NCBI RefSeq assembly: GCF_004367585.1
Contig: NZ_CP038015.1
Coordinates: 991,001 to 1,055,000 of the forward strand
DNA length: 64,000 bases
DNA from: Paenisporosarcina antarctica
GTDB lineage: Bacteria; Bacillota; Bacilli; Bacillales_A; Planococcaceae
Direction: 5' to 3'
Under the pieces are notes generated by a model that did no database searches, was not told the origin of the DNA, and saw only the letters and a list, made by a program, of their open reading frames with translations. Made by a program: the position numbers and the translations under genes. The number at the start of each line of letters is the position of its first letter. Position 1 is the first letter of the stretch. Of this stretch, positions 30,027 to 37,888 are shown piece after piece.

Positions 30027-30365
30027 TTATTTGTATGAATCTACACCTACAAAACCATACTTCTCAAGTTCTGCAAATACAGGATTTAATTGAATATTTC
30101 CTTCACCAATCACTTCTCCTTCAATTAAAACGAGTGGATAGAAGAATTCATCCTCTAAAACACGATTTGCTATATTTTGTTGCCGTTCGTTTTCAATTGG
30201 CTTTTGAATATCAATATACATTATTTTATAAAGTTGATTCGGGTACTTTCGATTGATAGCTGCTTGCAACCATTCGTATGTATCCCTAGAGGTTGGTGCA
30301 TTTGCACAACTAGCGCATATAATATCAGCACCGAAGATTTCAATTAAGAGTGTTTTTTGGTCCAT
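30027..30365 (-). CDS. yuzD: YuzD family protein (DUF1462)
   Basis: A 112-residue thioredoxin-like protein of the YuzD family. The CASCANAPTS motif (about residues 17-26) gives a CxxC pair at the end of the first strand, and YPLVLIEGEVIGEGN is the cis-Pro-like segment. Divergent from the Nfu gene at 30450 with an 84-base shared promoter region. Likely thiol or metal handling; the exact role is unknown. Confidence 0.88.
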   Translation of the reverse strand: MDQKTLLIEIFGADIICASCANAPTSRDTYEWLQAAINRKYPNQLYKIMYIDIQKPIENERQQNIANRVLEDEFFYPLVLIEGEVIGEGNIQLNPVFAELEKYGFVGVDSYK

Positions 30366-30449
30366 GTTATTAATTCCCCTTTAGTAGGTACTGTTGGATT
30401 TTTTCATCTCTTCACATTATAATATTTATAAGGGAAGGAGTCGAAATAA

Positions 30450-30686
30450 ATGACTGATACAATGATGACAGATCAAGTTCAAGAAGTACTAGATAAATTA
30501 CGTCCATTCTTACTACGTGATGGCGGAGATTGTGAACTTGTTGATATCGAAGATGGCATTGTCAAACTTCGTCTTCTTGGCGCATGCGGAAGCTGCCCAA
30601 GTTCTACAATTACGCTAAAATCAGGAATAGAACGTGCACTTTTGGAAGAAGTTCCAGGAGTCATTGAAGTAGAACAAGTTTTTTAA
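30450..30686 (+). CDS. yutI: Nfu-type Fe-S cluster carrier YutI
   Basis: A 78-residue protein consisting of a single NifU C-terminal domain. The cluster ligands are Cys46 and Cys49 in [11 protein letters not shown]. Nfu proteins carry [4Fe-4S] or [2Fe-2S] clusters from the Suf scaffold to targets such as LipA or aconitase. AAGGAG precedes the ATG. Short gene with its own downstream repeat region and terminator. Confidence 0.93.
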   Translation: MTDTMMTDQVQEVLDKLRPFLLRDGGDCELVDIEDGIVKLRLLGACGSCPSSTITLKSGIERALLEEVPGVIEVEQVF

Positions 30687-30696
30687 TTAGAAAAGC

Positions 30697-30803
30697 TTAA
30701 GGCGCTACGTTTGCTCACTGCCGATAGAGAGACCGAATCGAAAACTAGTTTTCGGAAATAGGTCTTGAAACGAAGGTGAGAGATGGGACTTGTAGATAGT
30801 AAC
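30697..30803. repeat. Degenerate intergenic repeat, copy 1
   Basis: Begins AAAAGCTTAAGGCGC and ends GGGACTTGTAGATAG. It resembles, in reverse orientation, the Bacillales spacer element that opens with a TCTAGCTCCAGCGCC-like end and closes with GGCGCTTCCGCTTTTCT. See also 32866, 37087 and 45704. Confidence 0.4.
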
Positions 30804-30804
30804 T

Positions 30805-30831
30805 AAGGGGCCTATTACGGGCTCCTTTTTT
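30805..30831 (+). terminator. Terminator after yutI region
   Basis: AAGGGGCC and GGCTCCTT arms (one mispair) around TATTACG, followed by six T. Confidence 0.75.
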
Positions 30832-30955
30832 AAAAGTATCTTTACATTCATTATACCCAATATACTAAATAAAAGGACATTCAATATAAATTGATGTTCT
30901 TGGATGTTTAGCTTAAAAGTTGGTATCATATAACTATGGAAGGAAGGTGTAACGG

Positions 30956-31318
30956 ATGACACAGATTGTCGAATTATCAGAAGCTGCAGCTTACCAAGTG
31001 AAAGAAATGATGACCCATAATGAAGAACAGGGCTCATTTTTACGTGTAGCTGTTCATGGTGGCGGATGTAGTGGTTTATCATACGGAATGGGTTTTGAAC
31101 GAGAGAAATCAGATTCCGATACAGTTTTAGAACAACACGGATTAACTATTTTAGTATCAAATGAAGATAAAGCAATTATTAATGGAACAGTTATTGATTA
31201 TAAACAATCTCTAATGGGTGGCGGATTCACGATTGAAAATCCGAACGCTATCGCATCTTGTGGTTGTGGCTCATCATTTACTACAGCTACAAAAAAAGGA
31301 ACTCCAGAGAATTGCTAA
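30956..31318 (+). CDS. yutM: A-type Fe-S carrier (HesB/ErpA family) YutM
   Basis: A 120-residue HesB-like protein with the three invariant cysteines: Cys38 in HGGGCSGLSY and Cys102/Cys104 in SCGCGSSF. Such carriers receive clusters from SufBCD and deliver them to apo-proteins. AAGGAAGG precedes the ATG. Together with suf (13556) and yutI (30450) the window holds scaffold and two carriers. Monocistronic, ended by a strong terminator. Confidence 0.94.
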   Translation: MTQIVELSEAAAYQVKEMMTHNEEQGSFLRVAVHGGGCSGLSYGMGFEREKSDSDTVLEQHGLTILVSNEDKAIINGTVIDYKQSLMGGGFTIENPNAIASCGCGSSFTTATKKGTPENC

Positions 31319-31343
31319 GACCGAATCTATTTCGGTCTTTTTT
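31317..31343 (+). terminator. Terminator after yutM
   Basis: AAGACCGAA and TTCGGTCTT arms around TCTAT, followed by six T. Confidence 0.9.
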
Positions 31344-31525
31344 CTGTAAATTCAAACCTTTTATACTTCATAAGATTATATTGAATTCAATACACAAAAG
31401 GTCTATTATTGTAAATAGTACGTTTGTCGAAAATATAGACAAATTAGCTGAGTTATCAAAACATAGAAATATCTCTTTTTGATTAAAGAGAATGTATATA
31501 AAACAAATAGAAGGTGGTTTGAATC

Positions 31526-32743
31526 TTGGTGAAAAGACCGAAAATTTTAGTATTAGGCGCCGGGTATGGCGGATTATCAACAGTAGTTAACTTGCAAAAA
31601 AATATTGGGTCAGATGTTGCAGATATCACATTGATCAATCAAAATGATTACCACTATGAATCAACTTGGTTACATGAGGCTTCAGCTGGGACATTACGTC
31701 CAGACCAAGTACGTTTTGACATTGCAGATGTAATTAAAGCTGATAAAGTGAAATTTGTTAAAGCATCAGTTGAAGGAATAGACATTTCTGGTAAACAAGT
31801 GACAACTGATACTGGCGTATTTTCTTATGATTACTTAGTAATTGGTCTTGGATTCGAAGGCGAAACTTTTGGTATTCCAGGTCTAGATAAATATGCTCTA
31901 TCTATTGCTAATGTAAAAGCAGCTCGACAAATACGTGAACATATTGAATATCAATTCGCTACATGGTCACTAGAAGAAGTAAAAGACGACAGCCGCTTAA
32001 CAATAGTTGTTGGGGGTGCAGGATTTACTGGGATCGAGTTCTTAGGTGAACTAGGTAATCGTGTTCCTGAACTTTGTAAAGAGTTTGATGTACCACAAGA
32101 AAAAGTTCGTGTTCTTTGTGTAGAAGCAGCTCCAATGGTATTACCAGGATTTGATCCGGAATTGGTAGAATACGCAGTTGGACATCTTCAAGCAAAAGGA
32201 ATTGAATTCTCAATTGGAACGCCAGTTGTTGAAGCAACTCCAGAAGGCGTTAAAATTAAAAAAGGTGAAGACGAGTTTGAATTTGTGAAAGCTGGTTCAG
32301 TTGTTTGGGCTGCAGGTATTCGCGGAAACCGTTTAATCGAACAAACAGGCATTGAAAATATGCGTGCTCGCGTTAAAGTTGAAAAAGATATGCGTGCTCC
32401 AGGTCACAATGATGTATTTATCGTTGGTGATTGTGCACTATTGATAAATGAAGAAATTAATCGCCCTTATCCACCTACTGCGCAAATTGCTATGCAACAA
32501 GGTGTAACAGTGGCTAAAAACTTACTTTCTTTAATCAAGGGAGAAGAAACTGAAACATTTATACCTGACTTAAAAGGTAGTTTATGTTCACTAGGTGAAG
32601 ACGATGCTATTGGCGTTGTTTTCGGTAAAAAAGTGACTGGTTCTAGAGCTTCATTTATGAAGAAAATGGTAGATAACCGTGCTCTTTATATGTTAGGTGG
32701 CGCTTCACTAGTTGTGAAAAAAGGTAAATTTAACGTTCTATAA
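31526..32743 (+). CDS. Type II NADH:quinone oxidoreductase (NDH-2), YumB type
   Basis: A 405-residue flavoenzyme. FAD motif [13 protein letters not shown] is at about residues 11-23, the NADH motif [14 protein letters not shown] near residue 165, and the second FAD contact [10 protein letters not shown] with the quinone-site segment [13 protein letters not shown]. The C-terminal basic/hydrophobic end ([17 protein letters not shown]) fits the membrane-dipping helices of NDH-2. It passes electrons from NADH to menaquinone without proton pumping. The TTG start at 31526 follows AAGGTGG; GTG 31529 is an alternative. Resembles B. subtilis YumB and Ndh. Confidence 0.93.
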   Translation: MVKRPKILVLGAGYGGLSTVVNLQKNIGSDVADITLINQNDYHYESTWLHEASAGTLRPDQVRFDIADVIKADKVKFVKASVEGIDISGKQVTTDTGVFSYDYLVIGLGFEGETFGIPGLDKYALSIANVKAARQIREHIEYQFATWSLEEVKDDSRLTIVVGGAGFTGIEFLGELGNRVPELCKEFDVPQEKVRVLCVEAAPMVLPGFDPELVEYAVGHLQAKGIEFSIGTPVVEATPEGVKIKKGEDEFEFVKAGSVVWAAGIRGNRLIEQTGIENMRARVKVEKDMRAPGHNDVFIVGDCALLINEEINRPYPPTAQIAMQQGVTVAKNLLSLIKGEETETFIPDLKGSLCSLGEDDAIGVVFGKKVTGSRASFMKKMVDNRALYMLGGASLVVKKGKFNVL

Positions 32744-32758
32744 AACTTCGTTTATCGT

Positions 32759-32792
32759 CTCCCATCTGGAGTTTTCAGGTGGGAGTTTTTTT
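32759..32792 (+). terminator. Terminator after the NDH-2 gene
   Basis: CTCCCATCTG and CAGGTGGGAG arms around GAGTTTT, then a seven-T run. Confidence 0.9.
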
Positions 32793-32865
32793 GGACTGAA
32801 AAAAGAAAGTATGAGGATTTAAGTGTTCACCTTAGAACTTTTGAGAATCTTATGCTAGCTACTAG

Positions 32866-33045
32866 AGTCAGCTCTAGGGACCCTTTATGGTGTCAGAAAG
32901 CCGAAAGCTTGCCTTTCATTCTTCCAGCACCAGAGTGTCGTGCTAAGATGAGATCTTTCGCTTAGCTTGAAGAAACTTTGAGCCTTGTTTTCATTGAATT
33001 AAAACTTTAGTGCTAAAAGACACTTTGCGCTTTTCTATGTTAAAA
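32866..33045. repeat. Degenerate intergenic repeat, copy 2
   Basis: This fills most of the 385-base gap before the Nudix gene. It starts near GAGTCAGCTCTAGGGAC and ends CACTTTGCGCTTTTCT, the start and end style of the spacer element at 45704. Coding on either strand is broken by stops. The similarity is weak and judged by eye. Confidence 0.35.
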
Positions 33046-33128
33046 GAGATGAATTTTCGGATATAAGTATATGTATAGACGTAAGTTAGCACGATTATGG
33101 AGGGAATCTATATTTTTCTAATGAGGAG

Positions 33129-33632
33129 ATGATGAAACTAATGGCTAAAAAAGATAGAGGCAAAGTATGGTTAGGCGTATCTGGATTAGTTATTAATCAT
33201 TTAAATGAATGGCTCGTAGTAAAGAAAAGATATGGGGGACTTGACGGCAAATGGTCATTTCCAGCTGGGTTTGTAGAGCCAGGGGAAACTATTGATCAGG
33301 CAGTTTGTCGAGAAGTACAAGAAGAAACTGGAATTGAAACAATGGTTCAGGGTTTAGTTGGATTTAGAACCGGGGTAATTAGAGGTGAAATAAGTGATAA
33401 CATGGCAATTTTTATTTGTGAAGAAACTAGTCGTGAACAATTGATTATCCCACAATTAAAAGAAGTATATGAAGCAAAGTGGATGAGTCCAGTTGAATTG
33501 AGCCAGGATCCACATACGTCTGTCATGATACATGAATTGGCAACAAAGACTTTAGGACAGGGTCTACAAGTAATTGAAGGCATTAACCCTGGTGATGTAT
33601 TTGGCTATACAAGCTATAAAATGTATTTTTAA
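33129..33632 (+). CDS. Nudix hydrolase
   Basis: A protein of up to 167 residues with a complete Nudix box: GFVEPGETIDQ then AVCREVQEETGI, i.e. G-x5-E-x7-REVQEETG, starting near residue 47. It hydrolyses a nucleoside diphosphate linked to another moiety, with Mg2+ bound by the REVQEE glutamates. The substrate cannot be read from sequence. Three in-frame ATGs (33129, 33132, 33141) lie close together after GAGGAG; the true start is uncertain by four residues. Confidence 0.9.
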   Translation: MMKLMAKKDRGKVWLGVSGLVINHLNEWLVVKKRYGGLDGKWSFPAGFVEPGETIDQAVCREVQEETGIETMVQGLVGFRTGVIRGEISDNMAIFICEETSREQLIIPQLKEVYEAKWMSPVELSQDPHTSVMIHELATKTLGQGLQVIEGINPGDVFGYTSYKMYF

Positions 33633-33668
33633 AAGAGTTAGAAAACAAGAGAAATATAAAGAAATAAC

Positions 33669-33712
33669 AAGGAAAAGCCTAATGTATTCGTTTACATTTA
33701 GGTTTTTCCTTG
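33669..33712 (+). terminator. Terminator after the Nudix gene
   Basis: AAGGAAAAGCCTAA pairs with TTTAGGTTTTTCCTT around a loop of about 14 bases. Confidence 0.75.
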
Positions 33713-33775
33713 TTTACAGATTTTTTTGAATATGTTATATTATCAGAATATTATGAATCAGAGGAGATTGTATAA

Positions 33776-33901
33776 ATGACTACTTATAAAAAAGATGTTC
33801 AAAACAATGAGTGCCCATACTGTAAAGGGGATGGATATTTTCAATTACGTCTTGGTGGATCAGAAACATGTGCTTGTTGTTCTGGGTCAGGAAGAAAGTA
33901 A
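33776..33901 (+). CDS. YuiA-like zinc-ribbon mini-protein
   Basis: A 41-residue protein with two knuckles of DnaJ type: CPYCKGDGYF and CACCSGSG, giving four or five cysteines for one zinc. It matches the small YuiA family of Bacillales (ECxYCxGxGYFQL, then GGSETC). AGAGGAG precedes the ATG. Too short to show more. It may be a stand-alone chaperone-like or RNA-binding zinc finger; no function is known. Confidence 0.8.
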   Translation: MTTYKKDVQNNECPYCKGDGYFQLRLGGSETCACCSGSGRK

Positions 33902-33906
33902 ACTCT

Positions 33907-33950
33907 AAAAAGGGTTCTTTTCGGTGAAACACCGAGAAGAGCCCTTTTTA
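33907..33950 (+). terminator. Terminator after the YuiA-like gene
   Basis: AAAAAGGG-TTCTTTTCGGTG pairs with CACCGAGAAGA-GCCCTTTTT around a GAAA-type loop. Confidence 0.9.
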
Positions 33951-34100
33951 TTTGATTAAATTCTTACTCTTATCCCAATTCAAATCTCACTACTTTTTGG
34001 ATAACACAAAATTTGTATGCATAATTAGCATTTTTTAGTAATATTCTCCTATAAATACCCACTTCTATTTCCATAAAAATCCTACCTTAGAATCTATTAT

Positions 34101-34115
34101 ATTATTCTGAATATT
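34101..34115 (+). promoter_or_regulatory. Candidate CodY box upstream of the intracellular protease
   Basis: ATTATTCTGAATATT matches the CodY consensus AATTTTCWGAAAATT at 12 of 15 positions, including the TTCTGAA core. It lies 62 bases before the ATG. CodY represses ispA in B. subtilis when branched-chain amino acids and GTP are plentiful. Confidence 0.5.
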
Positions 34116-34176
34116 GTTACAATTAATTAACATTACATCAAGTGCTTGCTTAAATAATAATTTGAGGAGGGAGAAG

Positions 34177-35139
34177 ATGGACAAATACATGTATTTGATC
34201 CCGTACGAATTAGTGGAGCAGTTAGAAACGGTGAATGAAATACCAAAAGGAATAGAAATTATTCATGCCCCTGAGATTTGGAATGAAACAAAAGGAAAAG
34301 GAATTACAATAGCTGTCTTAGATACAGGCTGTGATACAGATCATCCAGATTTGAAAAATCGAATTATTGGTGGCTATAATTTCACAAGTGATGATGAAGA
34401 AGATCCTTTGAAATTTGAAGATTACAATGGGCATGGAACGCATGTTGCGGGAACAATTGCTGCTAGTAGAAATAACAGTGGAGTTGTTGGAGTCGCACCA
34501 GAGGCAAACCTATTAATTTTAAAGGTACTTGGAAAAAGTGGTTCAGGAAAATATGATTGGATTATCAAAGCAATCCGCTATGCAATTGACCATAAAGCAG
34601 ATATTATTTCGATGTCTTTAGGTGGATCATCTGATGTAAAAGAACTTCATGATGTAATAATTGAAGCAGTAAACCAAAATATACTAGTTGTATGTGCTGC
34701 AGGCAATGATGGTGACGGTCAAGATTCAACTGATGAACTCGGTTACCCTGGATGCTACAATGAAGTGATTAGCGTAGGTTCAGTTAATTTAGAAAGACAG
34801 TCCTCTGAATTTACTAATTCGAATAATCAAATTGATTTAGTAGCCCCTGGAGAGAAAGTGACATCAACTTATCTTAATGGGACTTATGCTACACTAAGCG
34901 GCACCTCTATGGCAACTCCCCATATATCAGGTGCATTGGCTTTATTAAAAGTAATATCCAATTCTTCATTTGAAAGAGATTTAACCGAACCTGAGTTGTA
35001 TGCTCAATTGATAAAGAGAACAGTTCCACTTGGTAACTCGCCAAAAATTGAAGGGAACGGACTGATTTACTTAACCCTTTTAGATTATGTGGAAAATGTG
35101 TTTAATCAACAAACTGTGAAAGCGTTTATTAATATATAA
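34177..35139 (+). CDS. isp: Intracellular serine protease (ISP, subtilisin family)
   Basis: A 320-residue subtilisin without a signal peptide. Catalytic residues are Asp49 (VLDTGCD), His86 (NGHGTHVAG) and Ser244 (SGTSMATPH), with oxyanion Asn177 (AAGND). The N-terminus has LIPYE (residues 7-11), the inhibitory LIPY element typical of ISPs that is cut off during activation, in place of a classical propeptide. It degrades intracellular protein in stationary phase and sporulation. ATG 34177 follows GAGGAGGGAG; ATG 34114 is rejected. A candidate CodY box lies upstream. Confidence 0.95.
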   Translation: MDKYMYLIPYELVEQLETVNEIPKGIEIIHAPEIWNETKGKGITIAVLDTGCDTDHPDLKNRIIGGYNFTSDDEEDPLKFEDYNGHGTHVAGTIAASRNNSGVVGVAPEANLLILKVLGKSGSGKYDWIIKAIRYAIDHKADIISMSLGGSSDVKELHDVIIEAVNQNILVVCAAGNDGDGQDSTDELGYPGCYNEVISVGSVNLERQSSEFTNSNNQIDLVAPGEKVTSTYLNGTYATLSGTSMATPHISGALALLKVISNSSFERDLTEPELYAQLIKRTVPLGNSPKIEGNGLIYLTLLDYVENVFNQQTVKAFINI

Positions 35140-35143
35140 ATGA

Positions 35144-35183
35144 AAACAGATGCCATCTATTCCTAACAAGGCATCTGTTTTTT
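35144..35183 (+). terminator. Terminator after isp
   Basis: AAACAGATGCC and GGCATCTGTTT arms around a 12-base loop, followed by a T run. Confidence 0.9.
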
Positions 35184-35446
35184 AGTACATGTTTTATCCA
35201 TTCAACACGTCCCCTTCAAGCCATTCCTATGCCCAATAAACCGCTGATAAGGCCTAACCCAAATGAAGAAATTAAGAAATATCAAACTAACGTTATGTAC
35301 CTTAAAATTATTGGAGATAGTAATGAGTTAATGGAATGCTATTTGAAACTTTTATACCAACTATTATTTTTCATTATAGGTTGTGAAATCTTTCCATAAT
35401 TCTTCTTTAATATATAACTACTAATAAAAGAAGGAGAGGATAATTC

Positions 35447-35608
35447 ATGTACAATTTCGATGTACCCTTATGGACAATGATCTTAGGGAATTTTGGATTT
35501 CCAATTGCTATTACTATCTATTTGTTCTGGCGGTTTGAAAGAAGAATTGAAAAGTTAGAAGACGCAGTTTCACAGCTTTCTGATGTAATAAAACATTATT
35601 ACTATTGA
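35447..35608 (+). CDS. yvrJ: YvrJ family membrane mini-protein
   Basis: A 53-residue protein: one membrane helix with GNFGFPIAITIYLFWRFE (about residues 14-31), the conserved start of the YvrJ family, and a charged C-terminal coiled coil (RIEKLEDAVSQLSDVI). In B. subtilis yvrJ belongs to the small SigO regulon. Here it directly precedes a SigO-like and an RsoA-like gene, which supports the call. GGAGAGG ribosome site. Function unknown; a holin-like or signalling role has no direct support. Confidence 0.8.
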   Translation: MYNFDVPLWTMILGNFGFPIAITIYLFWRFERRIEKLEDAVSQLSDVIKHYYY

Positions 35609-35669
35609 ACGAGTTGAAGAAATGGAATATGAGTAATTAATAAACTTTCAAGTTTGATTAGATAATAAC

Positions 35670-35693
35670 AGATAAAGGTACTATCTTTTTTTT
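35670..35693 (+). terminator. Weak terminator between yvrJ and the sigma-factor gene
   Basis: AGATA and TATCT arms with a seven-base loop followed by eight T. The stem is short, so partial read-through is likely. Confidence 0.55.
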
Positions 35694-35734
35694 ACCACAT
35701 AACGGAACTAACGTTCTTTATGGGAGGTATTAAT

Positions 35735-36325
35735 TTGAAAGATTCTTATAATCAAAGTATTGAAACGTATCTTAGTAAAATTGAAAAGCATATGAAAAAT
35801 CCTATTATAAAATCGTTCTTAAATATAGCGGAAAATATGGATCTCTTAAAAGAAGTGATTAACAATCCAACAAGCATATTAACGAAAAAGCTAGATGATA
35901 CGTTCAGGGAATTTTATTTTAGAATCAGATTTACCAGTTATTTGTCTCAAGCCATCTATTTTAATGCCATAAATTATGATAAGAAAGTAAAATTGTTTTC
36001 AGATAGAAATAAATCAATTTTGGATATACCCATAAAAGATAAGAAAGGTAGAACGGTAATTGAGTTTTTTTGTTCAATGGAATGGAAGGATTACCAAGAA
36101 GATTGTATTTATTCTTCAAATATTAAAGACCATTTAACAAATGACTCATTATATAAAGGGATTGAACAGTTAACAGAAAATCAGCGACAACTATTAAGTT
36201 TGGCATATATATTTGATTTAACTGACTCTGAAATAGCAACATATTTTAATGTATCCCAACAAGCAGTTTCCAAAAGTCATAAAAAAATATTGAAAAAGTT
36301 AAGAGAAATTATTAAAAATGGATAG
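35735..36325 (+). CDS. sigO: SigO-like RNA polymerase sigma factor subunit (sigma-4 bearing)
   Basis: A 196-residue protein whose C-terminus (residues 143-193) is a sigma region 4: IEQLTENQRQLLSLAYIFDL, then a helix-turn-helix with SEIATYFNVSQQAVSKSHKK. The N-terminal 110 residues do not look like a normal sigma-2; FREFYFRIRFTSYLSQ may be a remnant. In B. subtilis SigO (YvrI) provides -35 recognition and needs the co-sigma RsoA. TTG 35735 is preferred over ATG 35720 because GGGAGG is then 7 bases upstream. The next gene is RsoA-like, 17 bases on. Confidence 0.7.
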   Translation: MKDSYNQSIETYLSKIEKHMKNPIIKSFLNIAENMDLLKEVINNPTSILTKKLDDTFREFYFRIRFTSYLSQAIYFNAINYDKKVKLFSDRNKSILDIPIKDKKGRTVIEFFCSMEWKDYQEDCIYSSNIKDHLTNDSLYKGIEQLTENQRQLLSLAYIFDLTDSEIATYFNVSQQAVSKSHKKILKKLREIIKNG

Positions 36326-36342
36326 AGAGGGAAGGGGTTTGA

Positions 36343-36615
36343 ATGAATAGGAGTCTATTTACACTAGTTAAACAATCAAGAACGGATAACAACTCACTAA
36401 AAATCGTGATTGATTTATTTTCTCCTAAAATTCACAGGTCATTACAACAAACAAAAAAGCAATTTAGGGAAGATTTATCCCAAGAATTAAAAATTAAAAT
36501 AGTAGATTGCACTAGAAATTATGATGTTGATAAGATACCCGGATATTTTCAAATGTTAGATCTTCTTGAAAGGAAAGGAATGCAAAATTACGACGAAGGG
36601 GATAAAGAATTATAG
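36343..36615 (+). CDS. rsoA: RsoA-like co-sigma factor (sigma-2 bearing)
   Basis: A 90-residue protein. Residues 22-58 (DLFSPKIHRSLQQTKKQFRE, then DLSQELKIKIVDC) resemble the sigma-2.1/2.2 or HTH_16-type segment that binds the RNA polymerase clamp helices and the -10 element. Paired with the upstream sigma-4 protein it would rebuild a whole sigma factor from two chains, as RsoA does with SigO in B. subtilis. AGGGAAGGGG ribosome site and 17-base spacing indicate one operon. The residual uncertainty is that remote homology was judged by eye. Confidence 0.65.
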   Translation: MNRSLFTLVKQSRTDNNSLKIVIDLFSPKIHRSLQQTKKQFREDLSQELKIKIVDCTRNYDVDKIPGYFQMLDLLERKGMQNYDEGDKEL

Positions 36616-36756
36616 TTTTAAAATACAAATTTGGTAACATAGTGTGGTAGTTAGACACAGGTCTGTACTATTAATTAGTATTACACAAACATGTTTATTG
36701 AAAGGAACATATCATTCATGTAAACTGTTGAAAGGAAGCATGGAGGGAAGATTTTA

Positions 36757-37086
36757 ATGGATGGTAATTTTACACTTGTAACAGCTATGTTATCAGTATT
36801 ATTATTTTTAGTAATGTTTTTCGGTATCGCCTTTTTAATCAATATGTTACTTCGCGCGACCTGGTTAATGGCTATTGTCTATCCTATCGTGGTCATATTA
36901 ATTATTGATGAAGTTGATTTCTTTGATTATTTCACAGCACCGACAAAGGCATTTCTAGCGCTTGGAGACAAACTAATGTCACTCCATTTCGCAGATATTT
37001 TAGTTTTATCAAGTGGTTTACTTGGTGCAATTATTGCTGGAATTGTGATTAAAATGTTACGTAAAAATGGATATCAAATGTTTTAA
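36757..37086 (+). CDS. yuiB: YuiB family membrane protein
   Basis: A 109-residue protein with about three membrane helices and the conserved YuiB blocks MLLRATWLMAIVYPIV, FFDYFTAP, SLHFADILVLSSGL and the C-terminal LRKNGYQMF. Family function unknown. ATG 36757 follows TGGAGGGA. Monocistronic; it faces yuiD across a terminator, as the yui cluster does in B. subtilis. Confidence 0.85.
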   Translation: MDGNFTLVTAMLSVLLFLVMFFGIAFLINMLLRATWLMAIVYPIVVILIIDEVDFFDYFTAPTKAFLALGDKLMSLHFADILVLSSGLLGAIIAGIVIKMLRKNGYQMF

Positions 37087-37200
37087 CAATGAAAAGCGCA
37101 ATTCAAGCACTATAAGACCAGCTCCGAAATGAATCAAAAACTATTACTTTGAATGAGTTTCTGAAGCGAAGATCTAGGTTGTTCTGTGGAACTAGATGCG
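37087..37200. repeat. Degenerate intergenic repeat, copy 3
   Basis: Starts TGAAAAGCGCAATTCAAGC and ends GTGGAACTAGATGCG. Read in reverse it has the TCTAG-TTCCA start and GCGCTTTTC end of the spacer element at 45704. Confidence 0.45.
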
Positions 37201-37217
37201 ATTATCATTAATTTGTA

Positions 37218-37255
37218 AAAAAGCAGTGAACTCATTATGAGTTCACTGCTTTTTA
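37218..37255. terminator. Convergent terminator between yuiB and yuiD
   Basis: AAAAAGCAGTGAACTCA and TGAGTTCACTGCTTTTT arms form a near-perfect hairpin with A/T runs on both sides, suiting both directions. Confidence 0.92.
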
Positions 37256-37729
37256 CATGATAAATACATAAACAATGGTAGAAATGATTATTCCGGTTAA
37301 GGCGCCCATTAAGACTTCGCTTGGTTTATGCCCAAGAAGTGTTTTAAGTTCTTCGATTTTTTCTTCATTCTTTTTTTGTGCCCAACCCTTCGACTGATTC
37401 ACAAAAATTTGAAAGTCAATGCGCATTTGGTTAATAATGATGGCTTGTTGTCCAGCTTGAAAACGAACGCCAGATGCATCAAACATGACAATAATTGCAA
37501 AGATTGCAGATACTGCAAAAAGAGGTGACCCAAGACCAGTTTCAAAAGCAACCGCTGTGGTTAGTGCTGTAACGGCAGCTGAGTGAGAACTTGGCATTCC
37601 ACCAGTTGAAGTGAAAAGCTTCCAATCAAGGACGCCTGTCACTATATATGTAATCGGAATTTTAATGAATTGAGCAAATATAATTCCGAAAAGTGCAGCA
37701 ATGAGCGGAATATTGGTTAAAATGTCCAT
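37253..37729 (-). CDS. yuiD: Divergent PAP2 family protein YuiD
   Basis: A 158-residue membrane protein of the divergent PAP2 family (YuiD). The conserved phosphatase-like motif is TSTGGMPSSHSAAVTAL, with the H of SSHS, and VMFDASGVRFQAGQQA follows, as in the family. It has about four helices and no full PAP2 KxxxxxxRP motif, so phosphatase activity is uncertain. ATG 37729 is taken after AAAGGGTGG; TTG 37735 is possible. Confidence 0.88.
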   Translation of the reverse strand: MDILTNIPLIAALFGIIFAQFIKIPITYIVTGVLDWKLFTSTGGMPSSHSAAVTALTTAVAFETGLGSPLFAVSAIFAIIVMFDASGVRFQAGQQAIIINQMRIDFQIFVNQSKGWAQKKNEEKIEELKTLLGHKPSEVLMGALTGIIISTIVYVFIM

Positions 37730-37888
37730 AGGCAATCCACCCTTTCAAGTTCGTAATTGTTTAGTAAAGTATACCAACCACAGCTCAAGACCTCAACCTA
37801 CGTTTAAACAGGTAGTTACAGATAATTCGAAAAGCGTAAGAATTTCGTATATAATAGAAGGCGAATGTATATAATTGGAGGGATTTAT

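Noticed and set aside
35215..35283. Minus-strand fragment reading like the end of a membrane protein (FGLGLISGLLGIGMA then stop)
   Set aside because: Only about 22 codons are open, bounded by stops, with no start or ribosome site. It may be a gene remnant but cannot be supported.
35447..36615. Prophage remnant explanation for the YvrJ/sigma locus
   Set aside because: No integrase, capsid, tail, holin-lysin pair or attachment sites are visible on either side, and the order fits the chromosomal SigO-RsoA unit.
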